A stretch of DNA of 15,407 nucleotides from Acidobacteriota bacterium. Lineage in GTDB: Bacteria > Acidobacteriota > Terriglobia > Acidiferrales > UBA7541. The notes under the pieces were generated by a model. The model was not told where the DNA came from and did not search any database. It saw only the letters and a program-made list of their open reading frames with translations. The number at the start of each line of letters is the position of its first letter. Position 1 is the stretch's first letter. This document shows, piece after piece, positions 7,061 through 13,754 of the stretch. The position numbers and the translations under genes were made by a program. Where the stretch lies: contig QHYO01000462.1 of NCBI GenBank assembly GCA_003224135.1, forward strand, positions 1-15,407, read 5' to 3'.

Positions 7061-8905
7061 ATGCCCGAGAGCACTGCAAAAGCCACTCGCTGTAGCCAGC
7101 GCGGGAAATTGAGCATGAGCTGCCTTCTTCGGCCGCACTGGAAGGCGTTAACGCTGGCATTCATCGCCGTCCTGGGCGAAACGTTAAGCGACATTCTCGA
7201 GCCCTGGCCCATTAAAATCGTCATTGACAATATCTTGCAATCAAAGAAGTTGCCAGACTGGCTGGGCGGATTTGTCTCTCACACCTTTGGCCACGAAAAG
7301 CTTCCAATTCTAAATTTTGCGGTCCTGGCGGTTGTCGCGATCGCCGTGGTGGGGGCAGCCAGCTCTTATGTCGAGAAGTATCTGACGACGAGCGTTAGCC
7401 AGTGGGTAACGCACGATCTTCGCCGAACACTCTACAACCATATTCAGAGACTCTCGCTATCCGAACACGACAAGGCGCAAACGGGAGACTTGATCACTCG
7501 TGTCACGAGCGATATCGGTGCCATCCAGGATTTCATCAACTCCGCGCTTCTCGGTATGCTCGTCAACTCGTTGACTCTGGTCGGCATGATCGGAGTCATG
7601 TTGTACATCAATTGGCGATTTACATTGATCGCCCTTTCGATTGCCCCGGCGCTTTTCGTAGTGGTTTACACGTTCACTCGACGCATCAAGCAGGCTTCGC
7701 GCGCGGTTCGGAAGAAGGAGAGTGAACTGGTTTCGGTCGTGCAAGAAGTGCTGACTTCGGTGCGTGTCGTGAAGGCGTTCGCACGGGAAGATTTTGAAGT
7801 GTCCAGGTTCGAATCGCAAAGTCTGGAAAACGTGGAGACAGCGCTTCGAGCACGAAGCATTAAGGCAAAGCTCTCGCCGATTGTCGAGGTGCTGGTTGCG
7901 ATCGGGACTTGCCTGGTGCTGGGATACGGCGCGCGATTGGCGCTGCGGGGCGAACTCAGCGCCGGCATCTTGATCGTCTTTCTCTTGTATTTGGGGAGAA
8001 TGTACAAGCCTATGCGCGAGCTCTCCAAAATGAGTGACGCGGTCTCGAAAGCGATCGTGGGATTCGAGCGCATCCAGGAAGTACTGCAAGTAGAAGCGCG
8101 AGTGCGCGATTTGCCGCGCGCGCGGCGCGCTCCGCGATTTAAAGGAAAGATCGAATTTGAGCACGTAAACTTCGCCTACGACGAAAAACCGCCGGTTCTA
8201 AACGACATTACCTTCAAGCTTGAGGCTGGGAAGGTGGCCGCCATTGTCGGGCCGTCAGGCGCTGGCAAGACGACCATCATTAGCCTGATTCCACGCTTTT
8301 ACGATCCACAATCCGGAAGAATAAAGATCGATGGCGTCGACATTCGTGAGTACAGGCTGAAGTCGCTGCGCGAGCAAATCAGTTTCGTCTTACAGGACAC
8401 TCTGTTGTTCCACGCCTCCATATGGGACAACATTGCATACGGGAAGCCAGACGCCGAGCCGCAAAAAGTCGTCCGTGCAGCAAAGCTGGCGAACGCGCAC
8501 GAATTCATCGAGAAGATGCCCGAGGGATACGCCACGATGCTTGGCGAGCGTGGTATGACGCTTTCCGGCGGGCAGCGTCAGCGCATTGCCATCGCCCGCG
8601 CAATTATTCGAGACACGCCCATACTCATTCTCGATGAACCGACTTCCGGGCTTGATTCATCTTCCGAGCAAGCGGTCATTGAAGCACTGGACCGGCTGAT
8701 GGAAGGACGGACGTCTATTGTCGTAGCGCATCACCTTAGTTCCATCCGCCACGCCGACGTCATATTTGTGATTAAAGATTCTGAGCTGGTGGAGGAGGGA
8801 ACCCACGAAGAATTGCTGGCCGCAGGAGGGGTTTATTCGGACCTATATAGGATTCAAACCTGTGAAAGCGCGGGAGAATTAAAGGAGCAGCCGACCGCCA
8901 GCTGA
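7061..8905 (+). CDS. ABC exporter, MsbA/subfamily-B type half-transporter
   Basis: A 614-residue fused permease-ATPase that should work as a homodimer in the inner membrane. The membrane domain (about residues 24-330) begins LLRPHWKALTLAFIAVLGET followed by the EPWPIKIVIDN segment common in lipid/peptide/drug exporters. The nucleotide-binding domain has all motifs: Walker A GPSGAGKTT (397-405, K403), signature LSGGQRQR (501-508), Walker B ILILDEP (521-527, E526 intact) and the switch histidine in VVAHHLSS (H557). It therefore looks fully active. Start ATG 7061 gives a 19-residue polar lead; ATG 7115, just before SCLLRPHWK, is an alternative. Neither start has a strong ribosome site. The exported-protein gene starts about 30 bases after the stop, so the two are likely co-transcribed. 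Substrate unknown: lipid, lipid-linked sugar or drug are the usual options. Confidence 0.92.
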   Translation: MPESTAKATRCSQRGKLSMSCLLRPHWKALTLAFIAVLGETLSDILEPWPIKIVIDNILQSKKLPDWLGGFVSHTFGHEKLPILNFAVLAVVAIAVVGAASSYVEKYLTTSVSQWVTHDLRRTLYNHIQRLSLSEHDKAQTGDLITRVTSDIGAIQDFINSALLGMLVNSLTLVGMIGVMLYINWRFTLIALSIAPALFVVVYTFTRRIKQASRAVRKKESELVSVVQEVLTSVRVVKAFAREDFEVSRFESQSLENVETALRARSIKAKLSPIVEVLVAIGTCLVLGYGARLALRGELSAGILIVFLLYLGRMYKPMRELSKMSDAVSKAIVGFERIQEVLQVEARVRDLPRARRAPRFKGKIEFEHVNFAYDEKPPVLNDITFKLEAGKVAAIVGPSGAGKTTIISLIPRFYDPQSGRIKIDGVDIREYRLKSLREQISFVLQDTLLFHASIWDNIAYGKPDAEPQKVVRAAKLANAHEFIEKMPEGYATMLGERGMTLSGGQRQRIAIARAIIRDTPILILDEPTSGLDSSSEQAVIEALDRLMEGRTSIVVAHHLSSIRHADVIFVIKDSELVEEGTHEELLAAGGVYSDLYRIQTCESAGELKEQPTAS

Positions 8906-8939
8906 TTTTGTTCTAACGAACGAAAGCAGGGTAATGCGG

Positions 8940-9677
8940 ATGCGACGACTTAAGAGCGTAGCGACGACACTACTCATACTGTGCCTTGCGAGCGCTGCTG
9001 CGCCAGCAAGCGCGCAGGAGCATCACAAGGACCAGAAGCACAAACCCCGCAAAAGCACTGTTGATCTGCCCGCTGTCTTATGGCGCGATCCGGGCGATAT
9101 ATCCGCACGGAATCTTTTCTACGGCGCAGGAGGGCGCGAGGATGCCCCAGATCCCCGCGGCACTTTCATTTTCGACAAAGAGGACATGGAAGGGACGAGC
9201 CCAAAATTCAATGTTAAGGATGCAAATGGGGTTGAATGGCGGGTCAAGTTGGGCGCAGAGCCCCAGTGCGAGACGGCTGCGACGCGTTTATTGTGGGCAG
9301 CGGGATATTTTGTGGACGAGGACTACTACCTGCCGGAACTGAGGGTCGAGGGCCTGCCGAAGCTTCGACGCGGCCGAAAATTTGTAACCGAAGGCGGCAT
9401 CGTACACAGGGCCCGTCTTAAGAGGAAAACCCATGGAATCAAGAAAATCGGAAACTGGGACTGGTTTCAGAACCCGTTTGTCAGCAGCAAAGAATTAAAC
9501 GGGCTTCGTGTGATGATGGTGCTGATGAACAATTGGGACTTGAAAGAGATCAATAATGCAATCGACGTCGTCGATGGCGAGCAACGATACGTCGTGAGCG
9601 ATCTTGGCGCGAGCTTCGGTAAAACCGGGAACTCCATAACCCGCTCCAAAGGTGACCTGAAAGGATACAAGGAATGA
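8940..9677 (+). CDS. Exported protein with kinase-fold-like signatures (upstream part of an interrupted gene)
   Basis: I do not recognise a named family. The first 26 residues form a signal peptide (MRRLKSVATTLLILCLASAA then APASAQ). Numbering uses ATG 8940, which has AGGG at 8928-8931 with 8-base spacing; ATG 8934 is only 2 bases from it. The mature part shows an arrangement reminiscent of the HipA / PI3-4-kinase-like fold. A lysine lies in WRVKLG (K103), followed by a helix glutamate in QCETAATRLLWAAGY (E111). A catalytic-loop-like NNWDLKEINNAI follows (D200, N205/N206), then a metal-site-like VVSDLGASFG (D221). This is inference from pattern order, not a database result. The frame stops at TGA 9675-9677, but coding sequence continues directly in the same frame to 9962, so the natural product is probably about 340 residues. 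It lies between the ABC exporter and PLD genes. Confidence 0.8.
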   Translation: MRRLKSVATTLLILCLASAAAPASAQEHHKDQKHKPRKSTVDLPAVLWRDPGDISARNLFYGAGGREDAPDPRGTFIFDKEDMEGTSPKFNVKDANGVEWRVKLGAEPQCETAATRLLWAAGYFVDEDYYLPELRVEGLPKLRRGRKFVTEGGIVHRARLKRKTHGIKKIGNWDWFQNPFVSSKELNGLRVMMVLMNNWDLKEINNAIDVVDGEQRYVVSDLGASFGKTGNSITRSKGDLKGYKE

Positions 9678-9962
9678 AAGTTCGTCAAAAAAACGACACC
9701 CGAAGAAGTCGATTTCGAACTGCATAGTCGTCCTTTTTTTCTGACCGCGATCAATATTTCAAACTACCGGAAGCGCACAAAGATGGAAAATTTGGCAAAA
9801 CACATACCCCGGAGCCACGCTAAATGGGTCGGATGGTTGCTCTCTCAACTCTCCGACGAGCAAATCCGCGACTGTTTTCAAAGCGCTGGCTACCTTCCTG
9901 AGGAAGTGGACGGATACACGGAAGTAGTGAAAAAGCGCATCGCGGCCTTGAACGCGTTGTGA
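9678..9962 (+). pseudogene. In-frame C-terminal continuation of the exported kinase-like protein after a premature TGA
   Basis: After the TGA at 9675-9677 the same frame stays open for 94 codons, to TGA 9960-9962. It reads KFVKKTTPEEVDFELHSRPF at the start and later KHIPRSHAKWVGWLLSQL, DEQIRDCFQSAGY and LPEEVDGYTEVVKKRIAALN. This looks like ordinary protein with helix-forming segments rather than random sequence. It has no ribosome site or credible start of its own; the internal ATG at 9783 is not preceded by one. I infer a nonsense mutation (for example CGA or AGA to TGA), or less likely a sequencing error or stop readthrough. The missing segment would form the C-terminal lobe of the protein, so the truncated product is likely non-functional if no readthrough occurs. 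Confidence 0.72.
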
Positions 9963-10022
9963 CCCTTGAGCCGTTGGCTGCATTTTCTGACGATGCGAGT
10001 CGGGCTCTTTGGAGACCGAAAA

Positions 10023-11117
10023 ATGAAACTGATCATTCAACCGGATGATGGACCGGGGCCTCTCCTTTCGGCGATAAAAAGCGCGAAGAAAAGCCTGCAG
10101 ATTGCCATTTTTCGCTTTGACCGCAGTGATATTGAAGAAGCTCTGAAGGCAGCCGTCGCGGATGGCGTGAAGGTTACGGCGCTGGTTGCTGATGTGAACC
10201 GCGGTGGAGAGAAGAAGTTGCGCCAACTTGAGACACGCTTTCTGGAGGCGGGTATTACGGTGGCACGGACCGCCGATGATTTGGTCCGCTACCACGACAA
10301 ATTGATCATCGTCGACCGGCGCACTCTGTTCATGCTTTCTTTCAATTTCACTCACATGGACATTGAGCATAGTCGCGGATTCGGAATTGTCACCAGGAAT
10401 GGAGCACTGGTTCAGGAGGCTCTCCAGCTCTTCGACGCTGACTGCGCGCGCCGCCCGTACACCGTAGGTCCTGATACGTTCGTGGTCAGCCCGGCGAATT
10501 CGCGAAAGGTGCTTCGCAGTTTCCTAAAGCGCGCGAAGAAGCAGTTGCTGGTGTACGATCCACAGATTTCCGACAGGGATATGATCCGAATCCTGCAGGA
10601 GCGTGCAAAAGCAGGCGTCGAAATCCGTGTCATTGGCAAAATCAGCGACCGCACCGGGATCGCAGTTCACAAATTGACCAGGCTGGGTCTACACACTCGC
10701 ACGATTATTCGCGACGGCCGTCAAGCCTTTGTTGGCAGCCAGAGCCTGCGTGCAGTCGAGTTGGATTCGCGTCGCGAACTTGGTTTGATCGTCCGTGAAC
10801 TGAAGGTTGTTAGGAAAGTTGTCGCGACCTTTGAGTCCGATTGGAGCACCACTAACGGCCATGAGGAAAAACTGACCGGCGAGCAACCTGCTCCAGTCCA
10901 AAAAGAAGAGGCGGAAAAAGTGATTGCGTCCCTGGTCGAAGAACTGCACCCGGTCGCCGATACCGTAAGAAAGGCCGTCAAGAAAGTCGCAACGCAAAAC
11001 GGTGGAGAGATCCTGCAGGACAAGATGGTGAAGTCCACCGTGAAAAAAGTGGTGAAAAAGGCCGTGAAGCAGGCTGTAAAAGAAGTGGCAAGGGAGTCCG
11101 GAAAAAACAAAGCCTGA
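10023..11117 (+). CDS. Phospholipase D-like domain protein with degenerate second HKD motif and basic tail
   Basis: A 364-residue protein with two PLD-type half domains. The first HKD motif is canonical: YHDKLIIVD (H91, K93, D98) followed by SFNFT. The second reads HTRTIIRD (H224, R226, D231) followed by GSQS, so the motif lysine is replaced by arginine. The family includes cardiolipin synthases, phospholipases and nucleases. Here no membrane segment or signal peptide is seen, so a cytoplasmic lipid or nucleic-acid role is possible. Residues about 315-364 form a helical, lysine/valine/alanine-rich tail (KSTVKKVVKKAVKQAVKEVA) with a four-residue rhythm that resembles histone-H1-like tails. ATG 10023 is supported by GGAGA 7 bases upstream. 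It starts 60 bases after the interrupted kinase-like gene and precedes the small exported-protein gene by 42 bases, so it is probably part of one transcript. Confidence 0.87.
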   Translation: MKLIIQPDDGPGPLLSAIKSAKKSLQIAIFRFDRSDIEEALKAAVADGVKVTALVADVNRGGEKKLRQLETRFLEAGITVARTADDLVRYHDKLIIVDRRTLFMLSFNFTHMDIEHSRGFGIVTRNGALVQEALQLFDADCARRPYTVGPDTFVVSPANSRKVLRSFLKRAKKQLLVYDPQISDRDMIRILQERAKAGVEIRVIGKISDRTGIAVHKLTRLGLHTRTIIRDGRQAFVGSQSLRAVELDSRRELGLIVRELKVVRKVVATFESDWSTTNGHEEKLTGEQPAPVQKEEAEKVIASLVEELHPVADTVRKAVKKVATQNGGEILQDKMVKSTVKKVVKKAVKQAVKEVARESGKNKA

Positions 11118-11159
11118 TCTGAACTGCAAACGAGGAATAGTTCGAGCGAGGAAAACATT

Positions 11160-11777
11160 ATGCAGATGAAACGGAGGCTCCGGCATGCAAGTCAGGCGAT
11201 ATTGCTGGCTGCTGCGCTCTTCTTGGCACTGGCGCCCGTCGCCAGCGGCCAGAACGCATCTCCGTCCTCTCCAAAGGAGGAGGCAAAAAACGCTGAGGAG
11301 TTCAAAGAATTTCTAGACCGCGTTCGGGCGTATGTAACTCTTCATAAGACGGTTGCCTCATCACTTCCGGTGCTGAAACCTACCGCTCTACCCGAAATGA
11401 TTAACGCTCACGAGCAGGCCCTCGGTAGAAAAATTCGTGAAGCGCGCCCCCATGCGAAGCGTGGGGATATTTTCTCGGAAAAATCACGGGCAGCATTTCG
11501 CAGGGCAGTGCGCGACGAATTCCGAGGCCCTCAAGGCCGCCTGGCCCGCAAAACAATTCAACAAGGTGAGCCGCTGAAGGAGGTTCATGTGCGCATCAAC
11601 GAGCCTTATCCGGACGGCGTGCCTTTCACTACCGTGCCTCCAACGCTTTTGCTGAGATTTCCCAAACTGCCGGACGAAGTGGCTTACCGGATCGTGGGCC
11701 GTGATCTGATCCTTCTGGACGTCGAATCGAACCTGGTCATCGACAGCATTCAAGAAATATTTCCCCCAGCCATTTAA
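11160..11777 (+). CDS. Exported hypothetical protein
   Basis: A 205-residue protein of unknown function. The start ATG 11160 has GAGG at 11148-11151. A clear signal peptide is present: positively charged MQMKRRLRHASQA, then ILLAAALFLALAPVASGQ with likely cleavage after the SG of VASGQ. The mature part begins with a lysine/glutamate-rich segment, contains helical stretches (FLDRVRAYVTLHKTVA; REARPHAKRGDIF; FRRAVRDEFRGP) and ends in a beta-rich piece (RFPKLPDEVAYRIVGRDLIL then LDVESNLVID). No cysteines, catalytic motif or lipobox is visible. The stop is 14 bases before the metallophosphoesterase start, so the two are almost certainly co-expressed. A role as a periplasmic partner of the phosphatase is inference from position alone. 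Confidence 0.82.
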   Translation: MQMKRRLRHASQAILLAAALFLALAPVASGQNASPSSPKEEAKNAEEFKEFLDRVRAYVTLHKTVASSLPVLKPTALPEMINAHEQALGRKIREARPHAKRGDIFSEKSRAAFRRAVRDEFRGPQGRLARKTIQQGEPLKEVHVRINEPYPDGVPFTTVPPTLLLRFPKLPDEVAYRIVGRDLILLDVESNLVIDSIQEIFPPAI

Positions 11778-11791
11778 TTCAGGGTAGTCAC

Positions 11792-12616
11792 ATGAGAAAA
11801 ACCCGGATACTTCTACTAAGCTTTGTAAGCGTCTTTTTTCTCGCCGCGCGTGCCGACGAATTCAGGTTCCCGCTCAAGTCCGGCTCAGTCCGTTTTGCAG
11901 CCATCGGTGACATGGGAACAGGGGACACGGCACAGTATGAAGTGGCTCAGCGAATGGTCGCTGCCCGCCAGAATTTCCCGTTCGAATTTGTGATCATGCT
12001 TGGCGACAACATTTACGGCGGCAGTACGCCCAGGGACTTTGAGAAAAAGTTCGAGGTGCCGTACAAGCCGCTGCTGGACGCAGGTGTAAAGTTTTACGCC
12101 TCACTCGGCAACCACGACAATCCTAACGAGCGCTTCTACAAGCTCTTCAACATGAACGAGGCTACCTATTACACCTTCAAGAAGGGCAATGTCCGCTTTT
12201 ACGTGCTCGACAGCAATTACATGGACGCCAAGCAACTTGAGTGGCTGCAAAAGCAATTGCAAGAAGCCGGAGAGGGTGATTGGAAAATCTGTTACTTCCA
12301 TCACCCCCTGTATTCGTCTGGAAAATCGCACGGCTCTTCAATCGAGCTGCGGTCACTGATCGAGCCGCTGTTCATCAAGTATGGCGTGGACGCCGTATTT
12401 TCGGGTCACGACCATGTCTACGAGCGCGTAAAGCCTGAAAAGGGAATTTATTACTTTGTTGAAGGCTCTTCCGGCCAATTGCGCGCTGGCGGCCTGGCAA
12501 AATCCAGCATTACAGACGATGGCTTTGATTCCGATCGCACTTTCATGATGATTGAGATCACCGGCGATGAACTGTATTTTCAAACGTTATCCCGCGCCGG
12601 CAATCAAGTGGACTAG
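11792..12616 (+). CDS. Exported metallophosphoesterase (purple-acid-phosphatase-like)
   Basis: A 274-residue phosphatase of the calcineurin-like superfamily. The N-terminal signal peptide is MRKTRILLLSFVSVFFLAAR, with cleavage probably near ARA-DE. The metal-site motifs appear in order: GDMGTGD (D40), MLGDNIYGG (D72, N73, Y75), GNHD (N107, H108), YFHHPLY (H170, H171) and SGHDHVYER (H206, H208). The tyrosine in GDNIY and the overall layout resemble tartrate-resistant/purple acid phosphatases rather than the cyclic-nucleotide type. It should hydrolyse phosphomonoesters outside the cytoplasm, although the substrate is not fixed by sequence. The start ATG has AGGG 7 bases upstream. It ends the five-gene plus-strand block that begins at the ABC exporter. 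A short hairpin GGGCG/CGCCC begins at the last base of its stop codon (12616-12633). Confidence 0.9.
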   Translation: MRKTRILLLSFVSVFFLAARADEFRFPLKSGSVRFAAIGDMGTGDTAQYEVAQRMVAARQNFPFEFVIMLGDNIYGGSTPRDFEKKFEVPYKPLLDAGVKFYASLGNHDNPNERFYKLFNMNEATYYTFKKGNVRFYVLDSNYMDAKQLEWLQKQLQEAGEGDWKICYFHHPLYSSGKSHGSSIELRSLIEPLFIKYGVDAVFSGHDHVYERVKPEKGIYYFVEGSSGQLRAGGLAKSSITDDGFDSDRTFMMIEITGDELYFQTLSRAGNQVD

Positions 12617-12633
12617 GGCGTGTTAAGGCGCCC
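12616..12633 (+). terminator. Weak GC hairpin at the metallophosphoesterase stop
   Basis: GGGCG (12616-12620) can pair with CGCCC (12629-12633) across an 8-base loop, starting at the final base of the TAG stop. No T run follows. It is a candidate operon end only. Confidence 0.3.
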
Positions 12634-12929
12634 GGTTCGAACGCCCGAGCCGACGAAGTAATGGTCTTGCTAAAGGCAGCGAATGCCAATTCCGAACCAG
12701 GCTGATCTCTGAACTCGATTACTCTAGCGCTCCCTTCTGTCTCGTGGCCTATATAGGGTCATTTACCCCCGCTCATCAGCAGTTCGCCTGATGGGCAGCG
12801 AGACTGATCGCACCGTAGCATTCCTTAAGTTGAGCGTTCCACAACACAGGTCTGCGCATCGCGTTTCAAGGGCGCTGTTGGCCTTTAGCCTTGCAACAAG
12901 ACGCGGAGCGCGACCACTGAGGAGGGATC
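12617..12929. other. 313-base intergenic region upstream of the small exported protein
   Basis: No gene is seen. Besides the weak hairpin at its left edge, CATCAG (12774-12779) can pair with CTGATG (12788-12793) across 8 bases. The right edge holds the ribosome site AGGAGG (12920-12925). The promoter of the next gene should be here, but I cannot place it confidently. Confidence 0.55.
12920..12925 (+). promoter_or_regulatory. Strong ribosome binding site that decides a TTG start
   Basis: AGGAGG, a perfect Shine-Dalgarno core, lies 4 bases before TTG 12930-12932. There is no ATG or GTG nearby in that frame that would preserve the signal peptide, so the TTG start is well supported. Confidence 0.75.
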
Positions 12930-13316
12930 TTGAAAACTAAAACGCTTGGCATTCTGACCCTGGCATTTGGCTTCCTTGCATGCGGTACGCTTGCCCAAGA
13001 TACGGCGAGCAAGCCGAAGTCCAAGGCGGAAGTGCGAACGATAACAGGCTGCCTGTCCAAGGGCGACAGCGCAGATGAGTTCCTGCTGACAGCCAAGGAC
13101 GGAAGCACGTGGGAAGTGCGGAGCTCGACGGTGAAATTGGCCGATCACGTGGGACACACTGTGGCCGCGCACGGAGTTGTGTCGCACGCAAAATTGCATA
13201 ACTTGAAAGAGGACGCCAAGAGCGCCGCCGCCGACACCGGTGCAAAGAAAGAAGACACAGAACACGGCCACTTAAAAGTGACGTCGCTAAAGATGGTTGG
13301 AGACTCCTGCAAATAG
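12930..13316 (+). CDS. Small exported hypothetical protein (GCLSKGDS type)
   Basis: A 128-residue exported protein with a TTG start set by the adjacent AGGAGG. The signal peptide is MKTKTLGILTLAFGFLACGT followed by LAQ. Cleavage after LAQ or a weak lipobox around FLAC (C18) are both possible. The mature part contains TITGCLSKGDSADEFLLT (C41), DGSTWEVRSSTVKLADHVGH and HTVAAHGVVS, which look like a compact beta-barrel, then a lysine/alanine/glutamate linker and the end HLKVTSLKMVGDSCK (C127). The two mature cysteines could form a disulfide. From memory, similar small proteins occur in many acidobacterial genomes; the function is not known to me. The stop codon lies in a long hairpin, and a short membrane-protein gene follows 71 bases later. 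Confidence 0.8.
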   Translation: MKTKTLGILTLAFGFLACGTLAQDTASKPKSKAEVRTITGCLSKGDSADEFLLTAKDGSTWEVRSSTVKLADHVGHTVAAHGVVSHAKLHNLKEDAKSAAADTGAKKEDTEHGHLKVTSLKMVGDSCK

Positions 13317-13328
13317 GAGTCTCGAACC
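13295..13328 (+). terminator. 13-bp hairpin with one mismatch spanning a stop codon
   Basis: GGTT (13295-13298), a G mismatch, and GAGACTCCT (13300-13308) pair with AGGAGTCTC (13315-13323), a G mismatch, and AACC (13325-13328). The loop is six bases (GCAAAT). The TAG stop (13314-13316) straddles the loop and right arm. No T run follows, so partial termination or mRNA 3'-end protection is more likely than full termination. Confidence 0.6.
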
Positions 13329-13375
13329 TGAGCACATACGATTCTATCGCCAATGCGGGAATCTGATTGGCAGGC

Positions 13376-13381
13376 AAGGAG
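13376..13381 (+). promoter_or_regulatory. Ribosome binding site for a GTG-start mini-gene
   Basis: AAGGAG lies 6 bases before GTG 13388-13390. It supports translation of the 51-residue membrane protein. Confidence 0.75.
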
Positions 13382-13387
13382 AAAATC

Positions 13388-13543
13388 GTGGACTTACTTT
13401 GGACCATTGCGGTGATTCTTCTGATTCTGTGGCTCCTGGGAATGGTCTCGTCCTACACGTTGGGCGGGTTTGTACACATTCTTTTGGTGCTCGCAATTGT
13501 GGTTGTCTTGATCCGGGTGATACAGGGCCGAAGAGTAGTTTGA
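13388..13543 (+). CDS. Lmo0937-like small membrane protein
   Basis: A 51-residue protein starting with GTG behind a good AAGGAG. It reads MDLLWTIAVILLILWLLGMV, then SSYTLGGFVHILLVLAIVVV and LIRVIQGRRVV. Two hydrophobic segments are separated by a short SSYTLGGF turn and the protein ends in a basic tail. This layout matches the small Lmo0937-type membrane protein family seen across soil bacteria and Firmicutes, often near stress or envelope genes. Function is unknown. The likely topology is a two-helix hairpin with the basic C-terminus in the cytoplasm. It follows the small exported-protein gene after a strong hairpin and may be its operon partner at reduced level, or have its own promoter. 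It is easily missed because of its size and start codon. Confidence 0.82.
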   Translation: MDLLWTIAVILLILWLLGMVSSYTLGGFVHILLVLAIVVVLIRVIQGRRVV

Positions 13544-13572
13544 AAAAGTGTCTCAAAACAGCGTTAGCGTCT

Positions 13573-13629
13573 GGCGGCCGTTCTGCTGTTTATCGGCGAT
13601 CATAGCTTGAACGATCTCTCAAGGCCGCC
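13573..13629 (+). repeat. Inverted repeat in the leader of the NRAMP gene
   Basis: GGCGGCC (13573-13579) and GGCCGCC (13623-13629) are perfect 7-bp complements separated by 43 bases. They could close a stem in the mRNA leader or act as a protein site. No known riboswitch consensus, such as yybP-ykoY, is recognisable. Confidence 0.4.
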
Positions 13630-13754
13630 GGGCGCGAAAACATCTGTAAATTTCCGCAGCTCGCCGTTCGCGCACAGGCTTCTTCGTTCGATTTGCCGAT
13701 CGCCCAAAACAATCGCATTTTCACGCACTCCCCCGTTCACAGAGGAGCGACGGA

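Noticed and set aside
7457..8164. A 235-codon minus-strand open frame inside the ABC exporter gene
   Set aside because: Histidine/arginine-rich translation typical of an antisense shadow; the exporter gene on the plus strand has all its motifs.
9675..9720. TGA as a selenocysteine codon
   Set aside because: Only a 4-bp TCGT/ACGA pairing follows, without a bacterial SECIS-like apical loop, and the aligned position shows no redox motif.
9759..10370. A 203-codon minus-strand open frame over the interrupted gene and the PLD gene
   Set aside because: No domain visible; it overlaps coherent coding sequence on the plus strand in both genes.
12634..12641. GGTTCGAA resembling a tRNA T-loop
   Set aside because: The flanking bases cannot form a T stem, and no acceptor, D or anticodon arms are found around it.
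13544..13754. yybP-ykoY manganese riboswitch in front of the NRAMP gene
   Set aside because: The conserved loop sequences of that element are not recognisable.
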